Of a DNA stretch of 64,000 bases, positions 1 to 8,704 are shown one piece after another; position 1 is the first letter of the stretch, and each line of letters begins with the position of its first letter. The position numbers and the translations under genes were made by a program. The DNA comes from Nevskiaceae bacterium (GTDB taxonomy: Bacteria; Pseudomonadota; Gammaproteobacteria; Nevskiales; Nevskiaceae), in contig SCVA01000018.1 of assembly GCA_004297005.1 (NCBI GenBank), forward strand, positions 27,103 through 91,102, read 5' to 3'. The notes under the pieces were generated by a model, which saw only the letters and a list, made by a program, of their open reading frames with translations, was not told the DNA's origin and did not search any database.

Positions 1-17
1 TGGAGAGGTGGCAGTCC

Positions 18-1385
18 ATGAGGAAGTTGATGGTGTCCAGCGCCGCGGCGCTGTCGGTGGTGGCGATGACGGCTCTGTCCTCGGCCCCGGTGCAGGCGCA
101 GACCGCCGGCAAGTCCCTGACCCCGGTTGGTGCCGAGAAGTCGGCCAATGCCGACGCCAGCATTCCTGCCTTCACCGGCGGCGAGCTGAAGGCGCCGGCG
201 GGCTGGAAGGCCGGCCAGCCACGCCCCAATCCCTACGCCAGCGAAAAGCCGCTGGTCTCCATCACCAAGGCCAATGCCGCGCAGTACCAGGCCAATCTGA
301 CTCCGGGTCAGTTGGAACTGCTCAACAGCCTGCCGGGCTATCGCCTCGACATCTATCCCACGCACCGCAGTTGCGGCTACCCGGACTTCGTCTACAAGAA
401 CAGCGAAGACAACCTCAAGACCGCCAAGCTCGCCGCCAATGGCTACGAGCTGGCGGCGGCGACGCCGGCCGGCTTCCCCTTTCCGCAGCCGAAGAGCGGC
501 GTCGAGGCGATCTGGAACTACAAGCTGCGCTACATGGGCGAGGGCCGCACCGAGCCCAACTACACGCTGCTCTCGCCCGGCCGCGGCGGTAGCGACTTCG
601 TGAAGGTGCGCATCGAGTCGAGCATGCTCACCCCGTTTGGCAACCCAAAGGCGAAGACCCTGGGTGAGGTCGACGGCGTCGAGTTCAAGTTCATCCAGGA
701 AGTCACCGAGCCCGCCGCCCGCGTCGGCGAGATCACGCTCGGCATCTACCACATGGACAAGACCAACGAGGGCTGGATCTACATGCCCGGTCAGCGTCGT
801 GTGAAGCGGCTCTCCACCTATGCCTACGACGCGCCGCTGATGGGCCTGGAGAACACCTACTACGTCGATCAGGCCTGGATGTACAACGGCATGCTCGACC
901 GCTACGACTACAAGCTGGTCGGCAAGAAGGAAATCTACGTCCCCTACAACACCTTCGAGCTGCGCAACGCCAAGCGCTTCACCGCCAAGACCCTGTTCGG
1001 GCCGCAGTACCCCAACCGTGACGCCTACCGCTACGAAAAGCACCGCGTCTGGGTGGTGGAAGCCACGGTGAAGCCCGGCCAGCGCCACGCCGCGCCCAAG
1101 CGCACCTTCTATCTCGACGAGGATAGCTGGACCATCCTGCTCGCCGACCTCTACGACTCGCAGGGCAAGATTTCGCGCGTGCAGGAAGGTTCGGTGCTGC
1201 CGGCCTGGGAGCTGGGCTCCTGCGTGACCCAGGAGTTCTTCAGCTACGACCTCAACAGCGGCCGCTACTTCGGCGACGTGATGGTGTTCGGCGAGCCGGA
1301 AACCGACTGGCTGGCCGCCGCCCAGGGCCGCATCAAGAAGGACATGTTCACCGAGTCCTACCTGCAACGCGCGGGTTCGCGCTAA
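18..1385 (+). CDS. DUF1329 family periplasmic/outer-membrane-associated protein
   Basis: This 455-residue protein starts with a clear Sec signal peptide (basic MRKL, a hydrophobic stretch, then APVQA before the likely cleavage near residue 28). The start is supported by GGAGAGG at 2-8. The whole mature part looks like DUF1329, with the features YMPGQRRVKRL near residue 260 and a Tyr/Trp-rich C-terminal half. DUF1329 proteins are usually encoded beside DUF1302 proteins and MMPL-type permeases and are thought to have a LolA/LolB-like lipid-binding fold; that fold is family knowledge and was not tested here. It is first in a same-strand cluster with a DUF1302 barrel, an RND permease and a Ycf48-like protein. 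I infer a periplasmic carrier for a hydrophobic substrate. The upstream end of the operon lies outside the window. Confidence 0.88.
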   Translation: MRKLMVSSAAALSVVAMTALSSAPVQAQTAGKSLTPVGAEKSANADASIPAFTGGELKAPAGWKAGQPRPNPYASEKPLVSITKANAAQYQANLTPGQLELLNSLPGYRLDIYPTHRSCGYPDFVYKNSEDNLKTAKLAANGYELAAATPAGFPFPQPKSGVEAIWNYKLRYMGEGRTEPNYTLLSPGRGGSDFVKVRIESSMLTPFGNPKAKTLGEVDGVEFKFIQEVTEPAARVGEITLGIYHMDKTNEGWIYMPGQRRVKRLSTYAYDAPLMGLENTYYVDQAWMYNGMLDRYDYKLVGKKEIYVPYNTFELRNAKRFTAKTLFGPQYPNRDAYRYEKHRVWVVEATVKPGQRHAAPKRTFYLDEDSWTILLADLYDSQGKISRVQEGSVLPAWELGSCVTQEFFSYDLNSGRYFGDVMVFGEPETDWLAAAQGRIKKDMFTESYLQRAGSR

Positions 1386-1410
1386 GCCACGCAACGTCGA
1401 GGAAATCGCC

Positions 1411-3333
1411 ATGGATTCACGGCAAGGGGTGCGCGCCAAGGAAGGCGCGCCGTTGGCTGGCAAGCGCCTGCTGATCGTCTGCGCGGTGGCGCTCTGCGCC
1501 GCCTCGCCGGCGCAGGCCTTCCGCTTCAAGAAGGCCGGCTTCAGCGGCTCTTTCGACAGCGTGCTGTCCTACGGCATGCAGGTGCGCATGCAGGACCAGG
1601 ACTGCCAGTTGATCGCACTCGACGCCGGTGGTTGCGCGGCGCTGGGCGCGGAACTGTCGGAAGCCTCGGCGGATGTCTATCTGATCAATGCCGACGACGG
1701 CGATCAGAACTACAAGAAGGGCGACGTGGTGTCGGCGGTGTTCAAGGGTCTGCATGAGCTGTATCTCAAGCAGCCCGACTGGGGCACCAGCATGCTGGTG
1801 CGCTACTCCGAGCTCTACGATTTCAAGATCGACGACACCCGCCGCACCGAGCTGACCGACGAGGGCAAGAGCCTGGCGGTGAACGACCACCGGCTGCTCG
1901 ATGCCTGGATCGGCCAGGACTTCGACCTGTTCGACCGCAACGGCCGCATCCGCGTCGGCAGTCAGGTGCTGACCTGGGGCGAGAGCATCTTCACCATCGG
2001 CGGCATCAACACCATCAACGCCATCGACCTGCGCCGCATGCACACGCCCGGCACCCAGCTCAAGGAGCTGTACCGGCCGGCGCCGATGATCTCGCTGTCG
2101 CTGGATCTCACCGACACGGTGAGCATGGAAAGCTACTGGCAGTGGAAGTGGAACGAGTTCCAGCTCGACGCCGCCGGCACCTATTTCTCCAGCGCCGACG
2201 TGGCGGGCGAGGGCGCAGACCGCGCGCTCTACATCCCCACCTCCCAGGTCAACGCCGGCATCGCCGCCATCCCGGGCGGCGTCCTCCTGCTCGGGCAGGC
2301 GCCTTACGGCACGCTCGGCGACCCTGGCGCCACCGGCCTGACCCGCGAGCAACTGCTGAGTGCCGACTACGTGGTGCCACGTCTGGCGGACGGACTGAAT
2401 CGTCCGGAATTTCTAGTGCAGCTCGGCTACGGCAACACCGGTGCGGCGCTGCCCTACCTCGGGACTTCGGAAGGAAATGACAGCGGCCAGTGGGGCATTT
2501 CCTTCCGCTACCGGCCGGAATGGTTCTCCGGTTCCTTCGGCCTCTACTACATCGAGTTCAACGAGAAGATTCCCTTCGTCAGCTTCAAGGTCGATGACTC
2601 GCTGGCGGCCTACAACCCGGTGTCGGCTGGCTACAAGCTGGAGTACCCCAACGGGCGCAGCATGATCGGCGGCTCGGTCTCGACCACCATCGGCTCCTGG
2701 GGCATCGGCAGCGAGCTGGCCTACCAGCCCAAGCAGGCGGTGATGATCGACACCTCGGTACCCACCGGCAACATCGAGAACAGTGCGCCCTATGCCTGCG
2801 TCAACGGCGGCGGCGAGGCGGAGGGAAAGTACTGCAAGGGCTGGGTCGACGAGGAGAAGTACCAGTTCGCGGTCAACGGCCTGCAGGTGATGTCGCCGGC
2901 CGATGGCATCGGCCAGTACATCTTGAGGGCCACGGGCGCCTCCGAGGGCATGATCCTGCTGGAAGTCTCCGGCACCTATTACCCGGGCCTGGACGTGGAC
3001 GGCGGCATTCCCTGGTCAATGCCCTCCTACGCGCTGCCGGACCCGTTCTCCTGGGGCTACACGCTGTCTAGCAATGTCGCCTACCCGAACGTGTTCGATC
3101 TGGGCTGGACCGTGATGCCGCAGCTTGACCTCGCGCAGGGCGTGCAGGGCAGCTCGCCCAACGCGCTGCCCTGGGTCGCCAATGCGGTGGCCGCCACTAC
3201 CTCGCTCAACTTCGTGCGCCGTGGCAACCAGTTCGCCGCCTCGCTCGGCTACACCAAGTACAGCGGCGGCGGCAACGTGAATCTGGTGCGCGACCGCGAC
3301 TTCCTCTCCTTCGCCATGACCTACTCGTTCTGA
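1411..3333 (+). CDS. DUF1302 family outer-membrane beta-barrel protein (cluster 1)
   Basis: This is a 640-residue protein with a signal peptide (hydrophobic LLIVCAVALCAASPAQA, cleavage near residue 36) and a start preceded by GAGGAAA. The mature protein is rich in alternating aromatic and polar segments. It ends in FLSFAMTYSF, with the terminal Phe typical of Omp85-inserted barrels. The segment VGSQVLTWGESIFTIGGINTIN near residues 185-205 is matched in the second copy at 50997-53273 (LGNQVLNWGESAFLLPNSLNAIN) and is a hallmark of DUF1302. The gene follows the DUF1329 gene by 25 bp and precedes the RND gene by 37 bp. A role as an outer-membrane channel or receptor for hydrophobic compounds is inferred from family context; the substrate is unknown. 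Confidence 0.87.
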   Translation: MDSRQGVRAKEGAPLAGKRLLIVCAVALCAASPAQAFRFKKAGFSGSFDSVLSYGMQVRMQDQDCQLIALDAGGCAALGAELSEASADVYLINADDGDQNYKKGDVVSAVFKGLHELYLKQPDWGTSMLVRYSELYDFKIDDTRRTELTDEGKSLAVNDHRLLDAWIGQDFDLFDRNGRIRVGSQVLTWGESIFTIGGINTINAIDLRRMHTPGTQLKELYRPAPMISLSLDLTDTVSMESYWQWKWNEFQLDAAGTYFSSADVAGEGADRALYIPTSQVNAGIAAIPGGVLLLGQAPYGTLGDPGATGLTREQLLSADYVVPRLADGLNRPEFLVQLGYGNTGAALPYLGTSEGNDSGQWGISFRYRPEWFSGSFGLYYIEFNEKIPFVSFKVDDSLAAYNPVSAGYKLEYPNGRSMIGGSVSTTIGSWGIGSELAYQPKQAVMIDTSVPTGNIENSAPYACVNGGGEAEGKYCKGWVDEEKYQFAVNGLQVMSPADGIGQYILRATGASEGMILLEVSGTYYPGLDVDGGIPWSMPSYALPDPFSWGYTLSSNVAYPNVFDLGWTVMPQLDLAQGVQGSSPNALPWVANAVAATTSLNFVRRGNQFAASLGYTKYSGGGNVNLVRDRDFLSFAMTYSF

Positions 3334-3370
3334 TGCACGCCTCCCTGTTGCTTCAAGTCGAGCTACGCGC

Positions 3371-5731
3371 ATGAACCGTTTCGTGTCCCTGCTGGAGCGC
3401 GCGCTGTTCGGCAATCGCCTCCTGGTGCTGATCGCCTCCGGTCTGCTGACGCTGGCGATGGCCTATGCCGCCAGCGGTCTGAAGATCTCCGCCGGCTTCG
3501 AGAAGATGCTGCCGGAGCGCCACGAGTACGTGGAGACTTTCGGGCAGTACCGCAACGAGCTGTTCGACGCCAATCGCGTGGTGATCGTGGTACGGGCGCG
3601 GCAGGGCACGATCTGGACCGAGGCCAAGCTCAAGACCCTGCTGCAGGTCAGCGATGCCGTCACCTATCTCGAAGGCGTCAACCGCGGCAGCGTGATGTCG
3701 CTGTGGACACCGAACGTGTTCTACAACGAGATCACCGAGGACGGCTTCCTTTCCGAGCAGCTCATCAGCGGCACCATCACGCCGGACTCGCTGACGCCCG
3801 AGGTCATCGCCCAGATCAAGCACCGGGTGGTGGTGTCGGGCTACTCCGGCCTGCTGGTGTCGAAGGACGAGGCCGGCGCGGTGATCGTCGCCGAGCTGAA
3901 CGAGGTCGATCCGCGCAGTGGCGAGCCACTGGACTACATCGCCTTCGCGCACGCACTCGAAGACAAGATCCGCAAGCCCTTCGAGAACGACCAGGTCGAG
4001 GTGCAGATCATCGGCTTCTCGAAAGTGGTGGGCGACATCGCCGACGGCGCCAGCGGCGTGCTGCTGTTCTGCGCCATCGCCCTGGTGCTCACCGCGCTGG
4101 CGGTGTACTGGTACTGCCGGTCCTGGAAGCTCACCCTGCTGCCGGTGGTGTGCTCGCTGCTGTCGCTGATCTGGCAGTTCGGCAGCCTGCGCATCCTGGG
4201 CTACGGCCTGGACCCGCTGGCGGTGCTGGTGCCCTTCCTGGTGTTCGCCATCGGCGTCTCGCACGGCGTGCAGCAGATCAATTTCATCGTCCGCCAGTTG
4301 GCCGCCGGCGACGACAGTCTGGCTGCCGCCAAGGCCAGCTTCAGCGGCCTGCTGATTCCCGGCTCGCTGGCGCTTGCCACTGCGCTGATCAGCTTCGTGA
4401 CCATGATGCTGGTGCCGATCCCGATGATCCGCGAGCTGGCGCTCACCGCCTCGATCGGCGTCGGCTACAAGATCATCACCAACCTCATCCTGCTGCCGGT
4501 GGCGGCCTCCTACTTCCGGCTGCCGCCGGGCTTTGCCGAGCGCGCGCTGGCGCAACGCGAGCAGCGCTCGCTGTGGATGAAGGAAGTCGCGCGGGTCGCC
4601 AAGCCGCGCAATGCCGTGGCGATGACGGTGGCGACGCTGCTGCTGTTCGTGGTCGCGGTGTTCCTGAGCCAGGGCCGTCACGTCGGCAGCCTGCAACCGG
4701 GCGCCTCGGAGCTGCGCCCCGATGCCCGCTACAACCTCGACTCGGTGTCGGTGGCACAGAGCTTCGACATCGGCCTGGACTGGCTCACCGTGGTGGTCGA
4801 GGCGCCGGCCAATTCCTGCGAGGACGTGGAGCTGTTCCGCGCCTTCGACCAGTTCGGCTGGGAGATGAGCCGCGTGCCCGGTGTGGTCTCGGTGGAGTCG
4901 GCGGCGACGCTGACCAAGCTCTACAACGCCGGCTTCAACGAGGGCCAGCCAAAGATGGCGGCGATCCCGCGCGACGGCCAGGCCCTGGGCTACACCCTGC
5001 ACCAGTTGCAGCAGAGCCGTGGCATCCGCAACGCCGATTGCAGCGTGCTGGCGCTCAACCTCTACCTCGCCGATCACAAGGCCACCACCATCAAGGGCCT
5101 GGTCGCGGCGGTGAAGCAGTACCGCGAGGCGCATCCGCTGCCGGGCGTGAAGATCCGCCTAGCCAGCGGCAACGCCGGCATCGAGGCTGCCACCAACGAG
5201 GTGCTGGAGGAGAGCGAGCTGCCGATGATGCTCTACGTCTACGCCGCCATCCTGCTGCTGGTGTTCCTCGCCTATCGCGACTGGCGAGCGATGGTGGCCT
5301 GCTGCCTGCCGCTGACGGTGGCGACCTTCATCGGCTATGCCTTCATGAAGTACAACGACATCGGCCTTACCATCGCCACCCTGCCGGTGATGGTGCTGGC
5401 GGTGGGTGTGGGTGTGGACTACGCCTTCTACATCTACAACCGCCTGCAATGGCACCTCGCTCACGGCCGCGACATAGTCGGCGCCTTCGAGCAGGCCTTG
5501 CAGGAGACCGGTGTGGCCACGGTGTTCACCGCGCTGACGCTGTCGGTGGGTGTCGCCACCTGGTCGTTCTCGGCGCTCAAGTTCCAGGCCGACATGGGCA
5601 AGCTGCTCACCTTCATGTTCATGGTCAACATGCTGATGGCGATCACCGCCCTGCCGGCCTTCGCGGTGGTGCTGGAGCGCCTGTTCCCAAGAACCAAGCC
5701 GGTGCGGGTGCCCGGCCTGATGCATCACTGA
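3371..5731 (+). CDS. RND superfamily MMPL-type transporter (cluster 1)
   Basis: The 786-residue inner-membrane permease has the RND layout: TM1 at about residues 17-35, a first periplasmic domain to about 225, TM2-6 between about 228 and 385, TM7 at about 415, a second periplasmic domain, and TM8-12 from about 615. The segment GVGVDYAFYIYNRL near residue 675 matches the charged/aromatic TM motif of MMPL proteins. Cys483 and Cys557 in the second periplasmic domain are matched in the paralogue at 54640-57486, which suggests a disulfide. It is shorter than HAE-type drug pumps, and no adaptor or TolC gene is adjacent. It more likely moves lipids or hydrophobic molecules with its DUF1302/DUF1329 neighbours. 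The substrate cannot be read from the sequence. Confidence 0.88.
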   Translation: MNRFVSLLERALFGNRLLVLIASGLLTLAMAYAASGLKISAGFEKMLPERHEYVETFGQYRNELFDANRVVIVVRARQGTIWTEAKLKTLLQVSDAVTYLEGVNRGSVMSLWTPNVFYNEITEDGFLSEQLISGTITPDSLTPEVIAQIKHRVVVSGYSGLLVSKDEAGAVIVAELNEVDPRSGEPLDYIAFAHALEDKIRKPFENDQVEVQIIGFSKVVGDIADGASGVLLFCAIALVLTALAVYWYCRSWKLTLLPVVCSLLSLIWQFGSLRILGYGLDPLAVLVPFLVFAIGVSHGVQQINFIVRQLAAGDDSLAAAKASFSGLLIPGSLALATALISFVTMMLVPIPMIRELALTASIGVGYKIITNLILLPVAASYFRLPPGFAERALAQREQRSLWMKEVARVAKPRNAVAMTVATLLLFVVAVFLSQGRHVGSLQPGASELRPDARYNLDSVSVAQSFDIGLDWLTVVVEAPANSCEDVELFRAFDQFGWEMSRVPGVVSVESAATLTKLYNAGFNEGQPKMAAIPRDGQALGYTLHQLQQSRGIRNADCSVLALNLYLADHKATTIKGLVAAVKQYREAHPLPGVKIRLASGNAGIEAATNEVLEESELPMMLYVYAAILLLVFLAYRDWRAMVACCLPLTVATFIGYAFMKYNDIGLTIATLPVMVLAVGVGVDYAFYIYNRLQWHLAHGRDIVGAFEQALQETGVATVFTALTLSVGVATWSFSALKFQADMGKLLTFMFMVNMLMAITALPAFAVVLERLFPRTKPVRVPGLMHH

Positions 5732-5741
5732 GGGCGCGCCG

Positions 5742-6686
5742 ATGAAATCCTTCCGTCCTTCCGCCCTGCTCGTCGCCCTGCTGCTGCCGCTGGCCGCCGT
5801 CGCCATCCCACCGCCGGCGCAGCCGCCCGCCGCGGTGGCAGTCGTCAATCCCGAGCAGGCGCCGCTGCTGGCGGCGGCCCGCGCCGGCGAGCGCATCGTC
5901 GCGGTCGGCGATCATGGCGTGATCCTGCTTTCCGACGACGAGGGCAAGAGCTTCCGCCAGGCCAAGGCGGTGCCGACCCAGGTGCTGCTCACCGCGCTCA
6001 GCTTCATCGACGCCAAGCAGGGCTGGGCCGCCGGCCATGACGGCACCGTGCTGGCCACAAGCGACGGCGGCGAAACCTGGCGCCTGCAGCGCACCGACAC
6101 CCAGGGCGACAGGCCCTTGTTCGCCATCCACTTCGAGGATGCCCGGCATGGCCTCGCAGTCGGCCTGTTCGGCACCGCCATCAGCACCGACGACGGCGGC
6201 GCCAGCTGGCAGCCGCTGGCGATCGCCAGCGGCGAACGCCCGGACCGGCACCTGTTCACGCTGTTCGGCGGTCGTGGCCGGCCGCTGTTCGTCGGCGCCG
6301 AATCCGGCGTGCTGTTCCGTTCCACCGACGGCGGCCGCGTCTGGCAGGAAATCCAGACCGACAACACCGGTTCGTTCTGGGCCGGCACCGCGCTGGAAGG
6401 CCAGGCCTGGCTGGTCGCCGGCCTGCGCGGGCACGTCTACCAGAGCCTGGACGACGGCCAGAGCTGGAGCGCGCTGGACAGCGGCACCCAGCAATCGCTG
6501 ACCGCGGTGGCCCGGCTCCGTGATGGCCGCCTGCTGCTGGCCGGACTGGGCGGCACCCTGCTCAGCCGCGCGCCAGGCGGTACCGGTTTCTCGCCCCAGA
6601 CGCGCGCTGATCGTGCCAACCTGGCCGCCATCGTCGAAACCGCAGCAGGCACCCTGCTGCTGGGCGGCGGCGGCGTCGGGCGCTGA
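5742..6686 (+). CDS. Ycf48-like beta-propeller (BNR/Asp-box) protein, cluster 1
   Basis: This 314-residue exported protein has a signal peptide (LLVALLLPLAAVAIP) followed by a Pro/Ala linker. At least five Asp-box-like repeats follow: SDDEGKSF, TSDGGETW, STDDGGASW, STDGGRVW and SLDDGQSW, spaced about 40-50 residues. Such repeats form sialidase/Ycf48-type beta-propellers. The start lies 10 bp after the RND stop, so the two are probably cotranscribed. A similar protein (53425-54537) sits in the second cluster, between the DUF1302 and RND genes. Ycf48 itself is a photosystem II assembly factor; here a scaffold or assembly role for the envelope transporter is more plausible, but that is inference. 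Confidence 0.82.
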   Translation: MKSFRPSALLVALLLPLAAVAIPPPAQPPAAVAVVNPEQAPLLAAARAGERIVAVGDHGVILLSDDEGKSFRQAKAVPTQVLLTALSFIDAKQGWAAGHDGTVLATSDGGETWRLQRTDTQGDRPLFAIHFEDARHGLAVGLFGTAISTDDGGASWQPLAIASGERPDRHLFTLFGGRGRPLFVGAESGVLFRSTDGGRVWQEIQTDNTGSFWAGTALEGQAWLVAGLRGHVYQSLDDGQSWSALDSGTQQSLTAVARLRDGRLLLAGLGGTLLSRAPGGTGFSPQTRADRANLAAIVETAAGTLLLGGGGVGR

Positions 6687-6837
6687 GCCGAGGGTCGCGG
6701 AGCGCTTGGCCTGGCGCGCGGCGGGCCTAGGTAGGGCGAGAGGTTGCGGGCGTCGAATGCCGCAGGAAGGGCGGTGGGGCTGAAGACATTTCTGCCCGGG
6801 TAGAAAAAAGCCGGGTCTGCCCGCATCATCCGCCGCC

Positions 6838-7677
6838 ATGAAACTCCCCTTCACCAAGATGCACGGCTGTGGCAATGACTTCGTGGTCATCGACGCCACC
6901 GCCGCGCCCTTCCGCCCCGATGCCGCCCTGCTGCACCGGCTCACCGACCGCCGCTTCGGCGTCGGCTGCGACCAGGTGCTGGTGGTGCAGGCGCCCAGCA
7001 GCCCGGACGTGGACTTCGACTACCGCATCTTCAATGCCGACGGCAGCGAGGTGGGGCAGTGCGGCAATGGCTCGCGGGCGCTGGCGGTGTTCATCCGCGA
7101 CCGCGGCCTGAGCGACAAGGCCGAGCTGCGGGTGCAGACCCGCACGGCGCGCATGCGCCTGGCCCTGCAAGCGGGCGGCCAGGTGACGGTGGACATGGGC
7201 GCGCCGCGCTTCGCTCCCGCTGAGGTGCCGCTGAGCCTGCCCGAGGCCGAGGTGTATGCGCTGGAGCTGGCCGGCTTTGGTCGCGTCGAGTTCGGCGCGG
7301 TCAGCATGGGCAATCCGCACGCGGTGATCCTGGTGCCGGACTGCGCCAGCGCGCCGGTGGCGGCGCTCGGCAGCGCCGTGCAGGCGCGGCTGGATGTGTT
7401 TCCCGAGGGCGTGAACGTTGGCTTTCTGCAGGTGCTGGATCGCGGTCACGGCCGCCTGCGTGTCTACGAGCGCGGCAGCGGCGAAACCCTGGCCTGCGGC
7501 AGCGGCGCCTGCGCCGCGCATGTGGTGGCGCGCCGGCGCGGTCTGTTCGACGAGCGCTCGCGGCTAGAATTGACCGGCGGCGCCCTGGAGCTGCACTGGA
7601 CTGGCGTCGGCCAGACCGTGCGCATGACCGGGCCGGCCGTCACCGTATTCACTGGGGAACTGGAATGGCCGAACTAG
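6838..7677 (+). CDS. dapF: diaminopimelate epimerase
   Basis: DapF interconverts LL- and meso-2,6-diaminopimelate in the cytoplasm, the last step before lysine and peptidoglycan use of meso-DAP. The 279-residue length is standard. The two catalytic cysteines are visible as Cys75 in QCGNGSRA and Cys220 in LACGSGACAAH, and the N-terminal FTKMHGCGNDFVVID is the family signature. The ATG start is 16 bp beyond a short C-rich leader without an obvious strong ribosome site. The 3' end overlaps the DUF484 gene by 13 bp, and xerC follows, the usual gammaproteobacterial dapF-DUF484-xerC order. Confidence 0.97.
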   Translation: MKLPFTKMHGCGNDFVVIDATAAPFRPDAALLHRLTDRRFGVGCDQVLVVQAPSSPDVDFDYRIFNADGSEVGQCGNGSRALAVFIRDRGLSDKAELRVQTRTARMRLALQAGGQVTVDMGAPRFAPAEVPLSLPEAEVYALELAGFGRVEFGAVSMGNPHAVILVPDCASAPVAALGSAVQARLDVFPEGVNVGFLQVLDRGHGRLRVYERGSGETLACGSGACAAHVVARRRGLFDERSRLELTGGALELHWTGVGQTVRMTGPAVTVFTGELEWPN

Positions 7678-8369
7678 ACGCACTCGCCGAGCCGGCAGCG
7701 CCGGTGCTGGACGAGAAGCAGGTGGTGGCCTTTCTCAAGGGGCGACCGGAATTCCTGCTGCGGCATCCCGAGCTGCTGGAACACTTGGAAGTGGTGCATT
7801 CCACCGGCTCGGCGGTATCGCTGATCGAGCGCCAGGTGGACCTGCTGCGCGGCAAGAACCTGAAGCTGGAAGATCGCCTCGCGCGCCTCTTGGAAACCGC
7901 CGCCGACAACGAGAAGCGCGCCGCCAATGTCCACAAGCTGGCCCGCACCCTGATCCGCGCGCCCTCGCTGGCGGCGGTGGTGGCCGGGCTGCGCGCCTGC
8001 ATGAAGGAAGACTTCGGCATCGACGAGGTCACCATCGGCGTCAATGCCAATGTCTACAAGCGCCACGACATCGAGGGCTTCGTGCCACTGGAGCCGGAGA
8101 GCGTACTGGTGCGTGCCTTCGAGAACTTCATCCGCACCCGGCTGATCGAGTGCGGGCCCATCGAGGCCGAGCGCGCCCGGCTGCTGTTCCCCAAAGCCGA
8201 GCAGCCCATCCTTTCGGCGGCCATCGTGCCGCTGGAGAAGGAGAAGAACCTCGGCCTGGTGGCCCTGGGTTCGCGCGAGGCGGAGCGCTTCCTGCCGCGC
8301 CAGGGGAAACTTTTCCTGGAAATGACCGCCGAACTGGTCGCCGCCGCCCTACGTGCGCGATTGGGGTGA
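7665..8369 (+). CDS. DUF484 family protein (GAF-like)
   Basis: This 234-residue cytoplasmic protein matches DUF484 by content and place. The N-terminal part holds VVAFLKGRPEFLLRHPELLEHL, a helical linker follows at about residues 45-95 (KLEDRLARLLETAADNEKRAANVH), and a GAF-like C-terminal domain ends near EMTAELVAAAL. Family members lie between dapF and xerC in many gammaproteobacteria, but no biochemical function is established. The start codon is inside the last codons of dapF, which suggests translational coupling. No unusual feature was seen. Confidence 0.9.
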   Translation: MAELDALAEPAAPVLDEKQVVAFLKGRPEFLLRHPELLEHLEVVHSTGSAVSLIERQVDLLRGKNLKLEDRLARLLETAADNEKRAANVHKLARTLIRAPSLAAVVAGLRACMKEDFGIDEVTIGVNANVYKRHDIEGFVPLEPESVLVRAFENFIRTRLIECGPIEAERARLLFPKAEQPILSAAIVPLEKEKNLGLVALGSREAERFLPRQGKLFLEMTAELVAAALRARLG

Positions 8370-8704
8370 GCCGGGAAATAGCGAACTGCCAGTGGCAGTT
8401 CGCCCCGGCGAACGCCCGGCCAAGGATGGCCGGGCCGGGGGTGGGAAGAATGCTGAGGTCGCGCCAAGGACGGCCCACTGCGGGCTACCGGCAGTCCGCC
8501 CCCGGCGACGATTTCGCCGGAGCGAAATCGAGTGAGCGCAGCGAACCCGCAGGGCAGGCCCCTGGACGGGGCCTGCAACGCCCGGCCAAGGATGGCCCGG
8601 CCGGGGATGGGAAGAATGCTGTCGTCGCGCCAGGGATGGCCTACTGCTTTGTCTTGAGGGGCGCCCGCGGCCAAGCCAGCCGCTGACAGTGGCATGCTCT
8701 CCCC
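8370..8704. repeat. Non-coding gap with a duplicated 71-bp unit and several hairpins
   Basis: This 335-bp gap has no convincing gene. It holds a perfect 11-bp-arm palindrome at 8381-8403, just after the DUF484 stop. A 71-bp unit is present twice in direct orientation at 8411-8481 and 8577-8647, with about seven mismatches. Each copy starts with a GGCCAAGGATGGCC-like foldback and is followed by the segment GGGAAGAATGCTG. Between the copies are a foldback around CGATTTCGC/GCGAAATCG (8513-8530) and a GCAGGCCCC/GGGGCCTGC hairpin at 8554-8576. This looks like a REP/BIME-type intergenic repeat cluster. Small open frames on both strands here are repeat translations, not genes. Confidence 0.7.

Noticed and set aside
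3353..5134. Long minus-strand open frame opposite the cluster 1 RND gene
   Set aside because: His/Gln/Arg-rich translation without domains, typical antisense shadow of a GC-rich gene; the plus-strand frame has clear RND motifs.
8370..8704. Several open frames of 60-210 residues in the xerC upstream gap
   Set aside because: They translate the repeat units and hairpins in multiple frames, start within DUF484 or xerC, and show no domain or ribosome site.
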